Below are positions 1 through 10,819 of a stretch of DNA of 64,000 nt, one piece after another. The position numbers and the translations under genes were made by a program. The notes beneath the pieces were generated by a model. The model was not told the DNA's origin. It made no database searches and was given only the letters and a program-made list of their open reading frames with translations. The stretch lies in the NCBI RefSeq assembly GCF_009821115.1, contig NZ_VYTY01000007.1, positions 172,957 to 236,956 of the forward strand, given 5' to 3'. The DNA comes from Nitrincola alkalisediminis (GTDB lineage Bacteria > Pseudomonadota > Gammaproteobacteria > Pseudomonadales > Balneatricaceae). Each line of letters begins with the position of its first letter. The first letter of the stretch is position 1.

Positions 1-1731
1 GTCTCGGATGAAAGAGTGGTCATTTCTAACGTGGTGGAAGTGGTAGAAGCGCCTGAATCAAAGGTCGTGCCCTTTACCGCTCGTCGCATGGTAGAAGACA
101 CCCTGACGGCAGCTAAGAAACATTTGAAGATCGTGCCGCTGTCAGAGACGCATACCCCCATCGCCAATACAGATCTTGACTTGGAAGGGGCGGGTAAAAT
201 CTCTCAAGCAACGCGTGAAGCCAGTATTACGCTCCCGTCCGTCGAAGCGCTTCTGGACCCGCCTGAAATGAAAAGTGAGCAGGGGTACACGGAAGAACAG
301 TTAGAGCACATGTCACGCCTTCTGGAAGAAAAACTTAAGGATTTCAGTGTTATAGCTGAAGTTGTTGAAGTAAATCCTGGTCCTGTGATTACCCGCTTTG
401 AAATTCAACCTGCACCAGGTGTAAAAGCCAGTAAGATCAGTAACCTTGCCCGAGATCTGGCTCGATCCATGGCTGTTTCCAGTGTCCGTGTTGTTGAAGT
501 TATTCCGGGCAAATCCGTTGTAGGGATCGAAATACCCAACGAAAGCCGCCAGATTGTTCACTTGAGCGAAGTGTTAAGTTCTTCGTTGTTTACGGAAGCG
601 AAATCCAAATTAACCTTAGCCTTAGGTAACGATATTGCAGGTAATCCAGTCGTTACGAATTTGGCCAAGATGCCTCACTTATTGGTTGCAGGCACGACCG
701 GATCGGGTAAGTCGGTTGGCGTCAATGCCATGCTGCTCAGTTTGCTGTTCAAAGCAACGCCTAAAGAGGTGCGCCTGATTCTTGTGGATCCAAAAATGTT
801 GGAGTTGTCGATTTACGAAGGCATTCCGCATTTGTTGACACCCGTCATTACCGATATGAAAGAAGCCGCTGGCGGATTGCGCTGGTGTGTGGGTGAAATG
901 GAACGTCGGTATAAGCTCATGGCAAAAATGGGTGTTAGAAACCTTGCAGGTTTTAACGACAAGGTGTTGCAGGCAGAAGAGGAGGGAGTTCCACTAAGAG
1001 ATCCTTTGTGGAATGCCAGTGATTACGGACTGCCAGCCGATGAGCCAGCTCCCTGCTTGGAAACCTTGCCGTATATCGTCGTGGTGATTGACGAATTTGC
1101 CGACATGATGATGATGGTGGGTAAAAAAGTCGAGGAGTTGATCGCGCGTATTGCCCAAAAAGCGAGGGCGGCAGGGATTCACTTAATTTTAGCCACGCAG
1201 CGTCCATCCGTTGATGTTATCACCGGCTTGATTAAAGCGAACGTGCCGACACGTATAGCCTTCCAAGTATCGTCCAAAATTGACTCTCGAACCATTCTTG
1301 ATCAATCAGGCGCCGAGAACCTGCTGGGTCATGGTGATATGCTGTATCTGCCGGCAGGCACGAGCATTCCGAACCGTGTGCACGGTGCATTTGTCAGCGA
1401 CGATGAAGTCCACCGTACCGTTGAGGCATGGAAGCGATTGGGGCCTCCGAACTATCTTGACGAAATTGTGTCAGAGGGCTCGGAAGAGGGCTCGTTTAGC
1501 GCCGGTTCAGGTGGAATGTTCGATGATGAGCAAGATGCGCTGTATGACGAAGCCGTTGCCTTTGTCACGGAAAGTCGTAAAGCATCCATCTCGGCGGTTC
1601 AGCGTCGGTTGAAAATTGGCTATAACCGTGCAGCAAGAATGATTGAAACCATGGAAGCCGCTGGTGTTGTGACACCGGCGGGATCCAATGGTCAACGTGA
1701 AGTGATAGCGCCTCCGCCACCTAGAGATTAA
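1..1731 (+). CDS. ftsK: DNA translocase FtsK, C-terminal part (partial)
   Basis: The reading frame is open from base 1, so the 5' part, with the membrane segments and linker, lies outside the window. About 576 residues are visible. They hold the FtsK alpha/beta motor: a Walker A (GTTGSGKS) near visible residue 233, a first acidic strand (LILVDPK), and the Walker B run [14 protein letters not shown]. The end is the winged-helix gamma domain (about the last 70 residues, with [20 protein letters not shown]), which in the family reads KOPS sequences and contacts XerD. FtsK pumps the chromosome termini through the division septum and activates dimer resolution at dif. The stop is 11 bases before lolA, an arrangement common in gammaproteobacteria. 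Identification is very secure. Confidence 0.97.
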   Translation, partial: VSDERVVISNVVEVVEAPESKVVPFTARRMVEDTLTAAKKHLKIVPLSETHTPIANTDLDLEGAGKISQATREASITLPSVEALLDPPEMKSEQGYTEEQLEHMSRLLEEKLKDFSVIAEVVEVNPGPVITRFEIQPAPGVKASKISNLARDLARSMAVSSVRVVEVIPGKSVVGIEIPNESRQIVHLSEVLSSSLFTEAKSKLTLALGNDIAGNPVVTNLAKMPHLLVAGTTGSGKSVGVNAMLLSLLFKATPKEVRLILVDPKMLELSIYEGIPHLLTPVITDMKEAAGGLRWCVGEMERRYKLMAKMGVRNLAGFNDKVLQAEEEGVPLRDPLWNASDYGLPADEPAPCLETLPYIVVVIDEFADMMMMVGKKVEELIARIAQKARAAGIHLILATQRPSVDVITGLIKANVPTRIAFQVSSKIDSRTILDQSGAENLLGHGDMLYLPAGTSIPNRVHGAFVSDDEVHRTVEAWKRLGPPNYLDEIVSEGSEEGSFSAGSGGMFDDEQDALYDEAVAFVTESRKASISAVQRRLKIGYNRAARMIETMEAAGVVTPAGSNGQREVIAPPPPRD

Positions 1732-1742
1732 AAATTGAGGAT

Positions 1743-2387
1743 ATGAAGTCTATGTTTAAAGGTTTACGAAGGCTGGCTGTAGGGCTTGTGTTTATGTCGG
1801 CGTTGCCTGTTCACGCGAATGCGCTTGATCAGTTGGCGTCTTTATTAACGGGTTATGAGCGTTTTAGTGCTCGATTTGAGCAGTTCTCATCAGGTGAGCA
1901 AGGCACACGTGGTGAGGTGACGTCTGGATACTTGGCGGTCTCGCGTCCGGATAAATTTGTTTGGAACACCGAAACACCTTTTCCGCAGGAAATTGTGTCG
2001 GATGGCGAGTACATATGGATCTACGATACGGATCTTGAGCAAGCCACACGCAAATCTGCTGATCAAAATACAGAGAGTGCGCCAGCCCTGATTCTGAATG
2101 GCCGTATTCATGAGTTGGATCGGATGTACGAGGTTACGCTTTTGCAACGGTCGGTCGATATGGAGGTGTTTGAACTTATTCCAAAAATTCCACAAGAGGC
2201 GATGTTCTCCAGAATTCGCTTGTTGTTCAAAGATGCGGTTTTGTCTGAGTTTTTGTTGGACGACACTCTGGGTCAGCGTTCAACCATCATGCTGTCAGAG
2301 GTGCAATTGAACCCTGAGTTGGATGAGTCGATTTTTTCGTTTACGCCGCCTGATGATATCGACGTTCTCTACGAGAGTGATCGTTAA
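1743..2387 (+). CDS. lolA: Outer-membrane lipoprotein carrier protein LolA
   Basis: A 214-residue protein with a signal peptide (basic [10 protein letters not shown], hydrophobic core, cleavage likely after VHANA). The mature part has the LolA pattern: an early RFEQF segment, the strand [16 protein letters not shown], and a [11 protein letters not shown] segment near residue 85. LolA is the periplasmic chaperone that takes lipoproteins from LolCDE and hands them to LolB at the outer membrane. The start is supported by a GAGG run just upstream. The gene sits between ftsK and rarA as in many gammaproteobacteria, and its stop overlaps the rarA start by one base, which suggests co-translation. 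Confidence 0.96.
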   Translation: MKSMFKGLRRLAVGLVFMSALPVHANALDQLASLLTGYERFSARFEQFSSGEQGTRGEVTSGYLAVSRPDKFVWNTETPFPQEIVSDGEYIWIYDTDLEQATRKSADQNTESAPALILNGRIHELDRMYEVTLLQRSVDMEVFELIPKIPQEAMFSRIRLLFKDAVLSEFLLDDTLGQRSTIMLSEVQLNPELDESIFSFTPPDDIDVLYESDR

Positions 2388-3742
2388 TGCACGATCTGTT
2401 TGCAGATGAAATGCAAGAACAGGCCTATCAGCCGCTAGCGGCTAGAATGCGGCCAAACCAGCTCAGTGAGTACGTAGGCCAAGGGCACCTTCTGGGTGAA
2501 GGTAAGCCCTTGCGTCGCGCACTGGAGCAGGGGTTTGTACACTCCATGATTTTGTGGGGACCTCCGGGGGTGGGCAAAACCACCTTGGCGCGATTGGTCG
2601 CGACCCATGTTGATGCGCACTTTATCACTCTGTCTGCCGTTTTATCGGGCGTTAAGGATATTCGAGCGGCGATTGAAGAAGCGCAGCAGGTTCGAGCCCA
2701 TAAAGGCCGAAAAACTCTCTTGTTTGTCGATGAGGTGCATCGCTTTAATAAATCGCAACAGGATGCTTTTTTGCCCTATGTTGAAGATGGTACCGTCGTA
2801 TTTATCGGTGCTACAACCGAGAATCCATCGTTTGAACTCAACAATGCTCTGTTGTCCCGCGCAAGGGTTTATTTGCTGAGGTCTTTAACTGCGGAGGATA
2901 TCGGTCAGTTACTGGAACGTGCATTAACCTCTGCGCGGGGGCTCGGCAAAACGACATGGCACTTCGATGAAGGGGTGATGGAGCAGCTTATTCAAGCCGC
3001 CGATGGTGACGCACGCCGGGCGCTGAACTTATTGGAAATTGCGTCTGACCTTGCTACACAGGATCCAAAGACGCATGAAGCGCGGATCGGCTTAGACACG
3101 ATGGATGAGGTTTTAAAAGCGGGTGGGCGACGCTTCGATAAAGGAGGTGACCAGTTTTACGATATGATTTCAGCCTTCCATAAATCGGTGCGTGGTTCGT
3201 CTGCGGACGGAGCGCTGTATTGGTATTGCCGCATGTTAGACGGTGGCTGCGACCCGCTTTATATAGCTCGACGTTTAGTTGCCATAGCCTCAGAAGACAT
3301 CGGTAATGCAGACCCAAGAGCCATGCAGGTTTGCATTGCCGCGTGGGATGCGTTCGAACGGGTTGGGCCTGCTGAAGGTGAGAGAGCCATTGCCCAAGCG
3401 GCGGTCTATTGCGCATGTGCCCCCAAAAGCAATGCCCTCTACCGTGCGTTTAACCAATGCTTGGCGGATGTAAAAACGGATCCAAGCTATGAAGTGCCCA
3501 ACCATCTGCGCAATGCACCCACAAAACTGATGAAAGAGCAGGGCTATGGTGCTGAGTATCGCTATGCTCACGATGAGCCAGACGCTTTTGCCGCAGGTGA
3601 GGAATACTTACCCGAAGCTATTTATCAGCGTCGCTACTATGAACCGGTCTCTCGTGGGCTCGAGATACGCATCGGTGAAAAACTCGAACACCTGCAACGC
3701 TTAAATGCACAAAGCGCAAAGAAGCGTTATTCAACCTCTTAA
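2387..3742 (+). CDS. rarA: Replication-associated recombination protein A (AAA+ ATPase RarA/MgsA)
   Basis: A 451-residue AAA+ protein of the RarA/MgsA/WRNIP1 family. Near the N-terminus it has the family sequence [18 protein letters not shown], then Walker A (GPPGVGKTT, about residue 58), Walker B ([10 protein letters not shown], about 112), sensor 1 (GATTENPSF), and the C-terminal tetramerisation region with [20 protein letters not shown]. The family acts at stalled replication forks and binds SSB. The ATG overlaps the lolA stop (TAATG). Length is normal for the family. A crcB gene often lies between rarA and serS in relatives; none is seen in the 193-base gap here. Confidence 0.96.
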   Translation: MHDLFADEMQEQAYQPLAARMRPNQLSEYVGQGHLLGEGKPLRRALEQGFVHSMILWGPPGVGKTTLARLVATHVDAHFITLSAVLSGVKDIRAAIEEAQQVRAHKGRKTLLFVDEVHRFNKSQQDAFLPYVEDGTVVFIGATTENPSFELNNALLSRARVYLLRSLTAEDIGQLLERALTSARGLGKTTWHFDEGVMEQLIQAADGDARRALNLLEIASDLATQDPKTHEARIGLDTMDEVLKAGGRRFDKGGDQFYDMISAFHKSVRGSSADGALYWYCRMLDGGCDPLYIARRLVAIASEDIGNADPRAMQVCIAAWDAFERVGPAEGERAIAQAAVYCACAPKSNALYRAFNQCLADVKTDPSYEVPNHLRNAPTKLMKEQGYGAEYRYAHDEPDAFAAGEEYLPEAIYQRRYYEPVSRGLEIRIGEKLEHLQRLNAQSAKKRYSTS

Positions 3743-3935
3743 AAAACTGATTTGCAGCAATATTTGTGTCGGAATATGGTAACATTTCCTGAGTGGCCAT
3801 GTTCTCATGCGTCTGATTTTTATATGATGCTCCTCATTCATTGATGCGGTTCATCGCGTACAGTTCTTAGTTACTAACCCTCTGACCTTTCCGGTCGATG
3901 ATGACTGGATATATTGAGCCCAGGAAGAGTCTTGA

Positions 3936-5210
<1,275 letters not shown>

Positions 5211-5248
5211 TACTCAAATTTTTGAGTGGAAGGCGTAAGGAGTTGGCG

Positions 5249-6466
5249 ATGAAAAAAAGTCAATATGACATTATTATCGTGGGCGGCGGCATGGTGGGCT
5301 CAGCCATTGCATGTGCATTGGGCGGGTCGCGCTACTCGGTCGCTGTTCTGGAAAACCAGTACCCTGCGCCTTTTAGTTTCGAGCAGCCTCACGATTTACG
5401 TGTGTCGGCCATTAGCGTGGCATCGGAAACCCTCTTGCGAAACATAGGTGCGTGGGAAGGTATTGCCTCAAGACGCCTGTGCCCGTATCAGCGCATGAAA
5501 GTCTGGGAGTCCGATGCGGACAAAGCCGCAACTGAGTTTAACTCAGCCGATATTAATGAGCCCTACCTAGGGAACATTGTCGAAAATCGTATCGTTCAGT
5601 TAGCCTTACTTGAGCGACTGTCTGAGTTTGATAACATTGATTTGTTATGCCCCGTTAAAACGCAATCCATCGACTACTCGCCTGGGTCGAGTATTGTTAC
5701 CTTGGACGACGGACAAGAGCTGATAGGACGACTTTTAATTGGTGCAGACGGCGGTCACTCCAATGTTCGTCAGGCGGTGGGAATCGGTGTTACAAAATGG
5801 GATTATGCTCAGCATGCGCTCATTGCGTCTGTAACAACGGCCTATCCCCAGCAGGACATCACTTGGCAGCAGTTTACTCCGACGGGCCCCTTGGCGTTTT
5901 TGCCCTTATCTGGCGCCCATGCATCGTTGGTGTGGTATAACACACCCAATGACGTTAAGCGGTTGCTAGCATTGGATGATGATGCTTTTAGTCGAGCCCT
6001 TCACGATCAATTTCCAAGCTGCCTAGGCAAGATAGATGCAATCTTGGAAAGAGGTTTTTTCCCTTTGCGTCGTCAGCATGCGCATCGCTACGTTGATGAC
6101 GGTGTGGCTTTGGTCGGCGATGCTGCACACATGATACATCCTTTGGCCGGGCAAGGCGTTAACATTGGCTTTTTAGATGCAGCGGCGTTGTCGGCTTGCT
6201 TATTGGATGCTCAGGATCATTCCGACTTTTACAGCATGGCTTGGCTGGCTCGTTATGAGAAAGAGCGTCGTCATCCCAACTTGCTAATGATGCAGTCTAT
6301 GGATTTTTTCTATAGAGCATTCAGCAATCGTGTTTTGCCAATTAAACTTTTGCGCAATATAGGATTAGGGGTTGCAGGACGGCTTCCTTTTGCGAAGGAG
6401 CATGTCATGCGTTTGGCGATGGGGATAGAAGGGCGCTTGCCTGAGCTTTCGCGAAGAGTTGGTTAA
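5249..6466 (+). CDS. UbiH/UbiF/COQ6-family FAD-dependent ubiquinone-biosynthesis hydroxylase
   Basis: The open frame reaches back to 5222, but the ATG at 5249 has a good AAGGAG site and begins directly with the FAD-binding fold, giving about 405 residues. An N-terminal dinucleotide motif (VGGGMVGSA) lies near residue 10. The second FAD motif GDAAHMIHPLAGQGVN, with the following FLDAAALS, is diagnostic of the UbiH/UbiF/VisC group. These monooxygenases hydroxylate the benzoquinone ring of ubiquinone precursors. Which ring position this one uses (UbiF, UbiH, UbiI or UbiL type) cannot be settled by eye, so no symbol is given. It lies 38 bases after serS and may be read through from it. The C-terminal ~60 residues are the usual helical tail. 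Confidence 0.9.
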   Translation: MKKSQYDIIIVGGGMVGSAIACALGGSRYSVAVLENQYPAPFSFEQPHDLRVSAISVASETLLRNIGAWEGIASRRLCPYQRMKVWESDADKAATEFNSADINEPYLGNIVENRIVQLALLERLSEFDNIDLLCPVKTQSIDYSPGSSIVTLDDGQELIGRLLIGADGGHSNVRQAVGIGVTKWDYAQHALIASVTTAYPQQDITWQQFTPTGPLAFLPLSGAHASLVWYNTPNDVKRLLALDDDAFSRALHDQFPSCLGKIDAILERGFFPLRRQHAHRYVDDGVALVGDAAHMIHPLAGQGVNIGFLDAAALSACLLDAQDHSDFYSMAWLARYEKERRHPNLLMMQSMDFFYRAFSNRVLPIKLLRNIGLGVAGRLPFAKEHVMRLAMGIEGRLPELSRRVG

Positions 6467-6493
6467 AAAAAGGCCATGATTTTCATCATGGCC
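6465..6493 (-). terminator. Intrinsic terminator of the phasin operon
   Basis: A perfect 9-bp stem (GGCCATGAT at 6472-6480 and ATCATGGCC at 6485-6493) with a TTTC loop. Read on the minus strand it is followed by seven T residues (complement of 6465-6471), so it fits Rho-independent termination 32 bases after the phasin stop. On the plus strand the stem is followed by A residues and is a poor terminator for the hydroxylase gene. Confidence 0.85.
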
Positions 6494-6524
6494 AAAAAAG
6501 AGGTTGCAATAAGGTCGCGTTACA

Positions 6525-7121
6525 TTAACTCGTTGGTGTTGCTTTTGCTGGTGCAGAGACTCTGCGAGCTGGCGTTGTTTTCGCTGGCGCTGCTTTTTCT
6601 GCGGTCTCTTCAACGGCGTCTTTGACTTCTTCAACAACGTCTTCAACTTTCTTCGCAGTTGGAATTAAGCTGCTAATGTCGAACTTGCTGAAATCCATGC
6701 TTTTCAGATCAGGCATTAGAAAAGGAACATCGCCCAAATCTGCAAAGGATTTTTCAACAATTTCTGTAATTTTGTCTTTTGCTTCAGTCAACGCTGCTAA
6801 TTCTTTTTCAGCAACATGCGTGAATTTAGCATCAAGTGTTTTGAAGTATTCAACCTGAAGATGCAGTGCTTCTTGTGGGTCTTTGGCTTCAACGAGCGCT
6901 TTAAACTGAGCAAGGCTGGTATTCACAAAGTCGGATACATAGTCTGATTGAATGGCAATCAGTTTTTCTGCCGTGCTTTTGTTGACTTCAGCCATTTCTA
7001 ATGCGGGCTTGAGTTTTTCCTTAACAGGCTCTAACTGCTCTTCAACATTTTTCAGTAGGCTTTCTGACAATTCAGTCATCGGTTTGAATGCGTCTTGAAG
7101 GTCTTTAAGTGGATCAGTCAT
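6525..7121 (-). CDS. Phasin family protein with Ala/Pro/Lys-rich tail (PHA granule protein)
   Basis: The start is placed at 7121 (MTDPLKD), where GAGGGA precedes the ATG; the frame extends further upstream without support. The product is 198 residues. It is helical and charged, with the phasin core around residues 30-130: MAEVNKSTAEKLIAIQSDYV, then SLAQFKALVEAKDPQEAL. The last ~40 residues are rich in Ala, Pro, Lys and Thr, like the tail of PhaF-type phasins that can touch DNA. Phasins coat polyhydroxyalkanoate granules and set their size and number. The next gene upstream is a clear paralogue without the tail. No PHA synthase lies in the window. Confidence 0.9.
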   Translation of the reverse strand: MTDPLKDLQDAFKPMTELSESLLKNVEEQLEPVKEKLKPALEMAEVNKSTAEKLIAIQSDYVSDFVNTSLAQFKALVEAKDPQEALHLQVEYFKTLDAKFTHVAEKELAALTEAKDKITEIVEKSFADLGDVPFLMPDLKSMDFSKFDISSLIPTAKKVEDVVEEVKDAVEETAEKAAPAKTTPARRVSAPAKATPTS

Positions 7122-7149
7122 GAGATATCCCTCGTTAAATTCTATATTG

Positions 7150-7158
7150 TGCGTTGCA
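7150..7158. promoter_or_regulatory. Palindromic TGC-GTT-GCA box upstream of the tailed phasin
   Basis: TGCGTTGCA lies 28 bases ahead of the phasin ATG at 7121. The same nine bases occur 29 bases ahead of the second phasin ATG at 7588. The half-sites TGC/GCA with a 3-base spacer resemble the CTGC-N3-GCAG core described for the PHA repressor PhaR. Binding by a PhaR-like protein is inferred. Confidence 0.5.
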
Positions 7159-7225
7159 ACATTAAGGCTATGAAACCTCAAATGGGAAAGGGTGTCAAGC
7201 ACAAAATTATTGCACCGCACAAAAA

Positions 7226-7588
7226 CTATTTCTTGGTAAAGTTCTTTACCATCTTTTCCATTTCAGCGAAATACGACTTGTCAGCCGCTTCTTTCAAGTT
7301 TTTTTCCATCAAAACAGTTAATTGAGCTTTGGCTTCACTTAACGCAGAGACTTCTTGCTGCGCAACATCGGCAATTTTGGCCTCAATTTCTTTGAGGTAC
7401 TTGAGCTGCGCTTCCATTGCTTCTTTAGGATCTTTGATGTCCGTCAGCGCTTTCATTTGCGCCATGCTTGAGCTGACAAACTCATTCACGTATTTTGACT
7501 GCAATGCGATAAGCTTTTCCGCTGTTTTTTTGTTAATTTCAGCCATTTCCATCACTGGTTGCATAGAGTTTTTGAGTTCTTCATACAT
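7226..7588 (-). CDS. Phasin family protein, short form
   Basis: The ATG at 7588 (MYEELKNSM) is chosen because AAGGGG lies 8 bases upstream; an earlier ATG at 7615 has no ribosome site. The product is 120 residues, almost wholly helical, and matches the core of the neighbouring phasin: MAEINKKTAEKLIALQSKYV, then SMAQMKALTDIKDPKEAMEAQ. It has no Ala/Pro tail and ends in a Lys-rich segment. It is upstream of the tailed phasin on the same strand, with a 104-base gap holding its own box, so the pair look like a tandem duplication that then diverged. Its role is PHA granule binding by family. Confidence 0.9.
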   Translation of the reverse strand: MYEELKNSMQPVMEMAEINKKTAEKLIALQSKYVNEFVSSSMAQMKALTDIKDPKEAMEAQLKYLKEIEAKIADVAQQEVSALSEAKAQLTVLMEKNLKEAADKSYFAEMEKMVKNFTKK

Positions 7589-7894
7589 AGTCAACACCCC
7601 TTGTTGGTTGGTCATGCTGCGTTGCAGCAAAATTGAAAGAACGAGTATACGTTTTTTACGTGCCTATTGCATATGAATCCACAAGCAAGATTAGGTTCAC
7701 TTCTAACACATAATTGTGAAAAAATCCTGATAACCACTGAAATTCATGATCTGAATCTATACAATCAACATTATATAAATTGAAAGGTCATACGAAGCGC
7801 CTGCTTGATTCACTTTTGCAGGGTTCACCCTTTCGACATCTGATCCCTATTTCATTTTGATACTCTAAGTATTAAGGCAGGAATTTCTTCATTT
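7589..7894. other. Intergenic region between divergent phasin and M16 peptidase genes
   Basis: This 306-base stretch holds the phasin leader with its palindrome at 7617-7627 and the leader of the peptidase gene (AAGGCAGGA ribosome site at about 7874-7882). It is AT-rich near 7700-7790. No convincing ORF, RNA gene or strong sigma-70 promoter was recognised. Confidence 0.5.
7617..7627. promoter_or_regulatory. CTGC-GTT-GCAG palindrome upstream of the short phasin (PhaR-like box)
   Basis: CTGCGTTGCAG is a perfect match to the CTGC-N3-GCAG core reported for PhaR of Paracoccus denitrificans. The palindrome extends to 7615-7629 (TGCTGC/GCAGCA). It lies just upstream of the phasin gene, and its central nine bases are repeated before the second phasin gene. 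Function is inferred from position and pattern. Confidence 0.6.
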
Positions 7895-10804
7895 ATGAAC
7901 GCACATGCCAGTTTTGATTTTCTTCGCTCTCAGGTTATTCAGTCGTTAGATATTGAAGTGTTTGAGTACAAACACCGTAAAACAGGGGCTTTGCACTACC
8001 ATATTGCGGCGAATCGTGATGAAAACGTTTTTTTGGTCGCGTTCAGAACCGTTCCCGAAGATTCAAGAGGGGTAGCGCACATACTGGAGCACACCGCTTT
8101 ATGTGGCAGTGAACGTTTTCCTGTTCGTGATCCTTTCTTCATGATGACGCGCCGTTCACTTAATACCTTTATGAACGCCTTTACCAGCAGCGATTGGACG
8201 GCCTATCCGTTTGCAAGCCAGAATCGCAAAGACTTTTTTAACCTGCTTGATGTCTATCTGGATGCGACCTTCTTTTCACGTTTAGACCCTTTGGATTTTG
8301 CGCAAGAAGGGCACCGAGTTGAGTTCGAGAAAGCCGATGATCCAAGCACGCCGTTGGTCTACAAAGGCGTTGTATTTAATGAAATGAAGGGAGCCATGAG
8401 CTCGCCGTCATCTGTTTTGTGGCAGACTCTGACGCGTTACCTGTTCCCTGAGACGACCTACCACCATAACTCAGGGGGGGAGCCTGCGTGTATCCCTGAT
8501 CTGACTTACGAGCAACTGCTCGATTTTTATAAAAGCCATTACCACCCGACCAATGCTGTCTTCATGACGTTCGGTGATATTCCTGTCGAGGTTTTGCAGG
8601 AAAAAATGCACGAACAGGCGCTGAATCGTTTTGAAGCCAGCCCAATCACCCTAAGTGTCCCTGATGAAAAACGCTATTTTTCACCTGTCAGGGTTGAAGA
8701 GGCATATGCCTGCGATGAGGCCGATTTATCAGAGCATACACATCATGTTTTGGGATGGCTGCTGCCTAAATCCATTGATACAGAGGCGTTGATGGAAGCT
8801 CACCTCTTGTCACGAGTTCTGCTCGATAACTCAAGCTCACCATTACGGGCAGCTCTAGAGTCGAGTGGATTGGGGTCGGGTCCTTCGCCACTCTGTGGCC
8901 TTGAAGACTCCAATCGTGAAATGAGCTTCATGTGCGGTATAGAGGGCAGCGAGGTTGATAAAGCATCAGAGTTTGAAACTCTGGTTTTGGATACTCTGCA
9001 AGGTGTTGTCGACGAAGGTGTCGACTTGCGTATGGTCGAGGCGCAATTGCACCAGCTTGAGTTAAGTCAGCGTGAAATTACCGGTGATGGTTACCCCTTC
9101 GGCTTGCAGTTAATTTTAGCAGGTTTGTCATCCGCGATTCATCGTGGCGATCCGCTTGCGGCGATTAATATTGATCCGATCCTGGAAATGCTAAGGAATA
9201 AAATCCAAGATCCCCAGTATATCCCTTCGCTGATCAAGCGCTGGTTGTTGGATAATCCCCATCGCGTGCGCGTCACCTTGCGTCCAGATGATCAAATCAG
9301 CCGCTTAAAGGATGCTGCCGAGAAAGAAGCACTTGCACTCAAAAAATCGCAACTAACGCCCGATGAAATTCAAGCGGTCATTGATCAAGCGCATGCCTTA
9401 GAGGCACGCCAACAGCAGGTGGACGATGATTCGGTTTTGCCCTGTGTAACGCTTGATGATGTCCCGCTGGATTTGAAATTGCCGGAGTCGCAAGCATTGC
9501 CTTTATCCCAGCTGGATGCCACTTGGTACAGTGCGGGGACCAATGGCTTGATTTATCAGCAAGCGATTATCGATTTACCCTTGCTTACGGATGATGAACT
9601 GGCATTGCTACCCTTATACTCACACTGTTTGACCGAACTGGGTCGTGGTGAGCTCGACTATCGTGCAAATCAAGCCTTGCAAAGTGAAGTGGCAGGGAGC
9701 TTTTCGGCACACGTTAGTATTCGTGGTTTGCCAGACAACGAGCAAGACGTGAAGGCCTTTTTGGTAATGTCTGGTAAAGCTTTACAAGTCAAGCAGCAAG
9801 AACTGTTAAGCTTAATGCAAGACACGCTCGCCAATGCACGTTTTGATGAATTGCCCAGGATTCGTGAAATCGTCGCACAGCAGCGCACGCGTCGCGAACA
9901 GTCCATTACTGGAAGAGGTCACAGTTACGCGATGATGGCAGCTTGCGCCGGAATGAGCCCTGCTGCGCGCTTGGCACATTTGAACAGCGGTCTTGCCAGC
10001 ATCCAATCTGTTAAAGCCTTGGATAAGCGTCTAGACGATGACACTGAGTTGGCCGCTCTAGGAACGGCTCTGCAACAGCTGCATGCTAAAATAGCTCTGG
10101 CTCCAAGACGTTTCCTATTGGTGGCGGAAGACGATCATTTGGCAGCGGTTCAAAACAGTCTGCAAGCCATATGGGCAGATGTGCCCAGCACAAATGACTT
10201 TACCCCCTTCGGATTGCCAGCAACGCGCTCGTCGGTTAAGCAGTTGTGGCTCACCAGTACCCAGGTTAACTTCTGTGCCATGGCGTTTCCAACGGTGACG
10301 GGACAGCATCCCGATGCCGCTGCACTAAGCGTCTTAGGTGATTTTTTACGCAATGGCTATTTACACAGAGCCATTCGCGAAAAAGGCGGCGCCTACGGTG
10401 CCGGTGCCGGGCAAGACAATGGTGATGCGGTCTTCCGTTTCTTTTCATACCGTGACCCGCGCATTGAGGGAACACTGGATGACTTTATGAAAGCGCGAGA
10501 CTGGCTGCTCAAAGAAGAGCATGACCCTAAAAAACTAGAAGAGGCAATTTTGGGTGTGATTAGCTCAATCGACAAACCGGGTTCACCCGCGGGCGAGGCG
10601 AAGCAAGCCTATCACGCCAGTTTGTTTGGGCGTACACCTGAGCTTCGTCGAGAATTCCGTAAGCGCATACTTGAGGTAACGCTTGAGGATCTTAAGCGCG
10701 TTGCAGGTGAATGGCTGAATCTTGATCATGCCAGTATCGCCGTTGTTACCAACCTCAAAAATTCAGAATCACTTTCTGAGAGCTTTGAGCGCATCGAAAT
10801 TTAG
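7895..10804 (+). CDS. PreP-like zinc metallopeptidase, insulinase family M16C
   Basis: 969 residues, the length expected for the M16C (presequence protease/CYM1) group. The inverted zinc motif HxxEH is seen as HILEH at residues 62-66, with the distal glutamate in VVFNEMKGAMSS at residue 163. Other family segments are GSERFPVRDPFFMM and LNTFMNAFTSSDWTAYPF. The C-terminal half carries the R/Y pair region as EKGGAYGAGAG. Such enzymes form two-half clamshell chambers that degrade unfolded peptides. No signal peptide is visible, so it is probably cytoplasmic. The start has an AGGCAGGA ribosome site. The DMT transporter gene follows after 15 bases and is likely co-transcribed. The cellular role in bacteria is not well defined. 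Confidence 0.9.
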   Translation: MNAHASFDFLRSQVIQSLDIEVFEYKHRKTGALHYHIAANRDENVFLVAFRTVPEDSRGVAHILEHTALCGSERFPVRDPFFMMTRRSLNTFMNAFTSSDWTAYPFASQNRKDFFNLLDVYLDATFFSRLDPLDFAQEGHRVEFEKADDPSTPLVYKGVVFNEMKGAMSSPSSVLWQTLTRYLFPETTYHHNSGGEPACIPDLTYEQLLDFYKSHYHPTNAVFMTFGDIPVEVLQEKMHEQALNRFEASPITLSVPDEKRYFSPVRVEEAYACDEADLSEHTHHVLGWLLPKSIDTEALMEAHLLSRVLLDNSSSPLRAALESSGLGSGPSPLCGLEDSNREMSFMCGIEGSEVDKASEFETLVLDTLQGVVDEGVDLRMVEAQLHQLELSQREITGDGYPFGLQLILAGLSSAIHRGDPLAAINIDPILEMLRNKIQDPQYIPSLIKRWLLDNPHRVRVTLRPDDQISRLKDAAEKEALALKKSQLTPDEIQAVIDQAHALEARQQQVDDDSVLPCVTLDDVPLDLKLPESQALPLSQLDATWYSAGTNGLIYQQAIIDLPLLTDDELALLPLYSHCLTELGRGELDYRANQALQSEVAGSFSAHVSIRGLPDNEQDVKAFLVMSGKALQVKQQELLSLMQDTLANARFDELPRIREIVAQQRTRREQSITGRGHSYAMMAACAGMSPAARLAHLNSGLASIQSVKALDKRLDDDTELAALGTALQQLHAKIALAPRRFLLVAEDDHLAAVQNSLQAIWADVPSTNDFTPFGLPATRSSVKQLWLTSTQVNFCAMAFPTVTGQHPDAAALSVLGDFLRNGYLHRAIREKGGAYGAGAGQDNGDAVFRFFSYRDPRIEGTLDDFMKARDWLLKEEHDPKKLEEAILGVISSIDKPGSPAGEAKQAYHASLFGRTPELRREFRKRILEVTLEDLKRVAGEWLNLDHASIAVVTNLKNSESLSESFERIEI

Positions 10805-10819
10805 CATTGGAAGTGTGAA

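Noticed and set aside
3743..3935. crcB between rarA and serS
   Set aside because: The gap is too short and no frame encodes the family's membrane helices.
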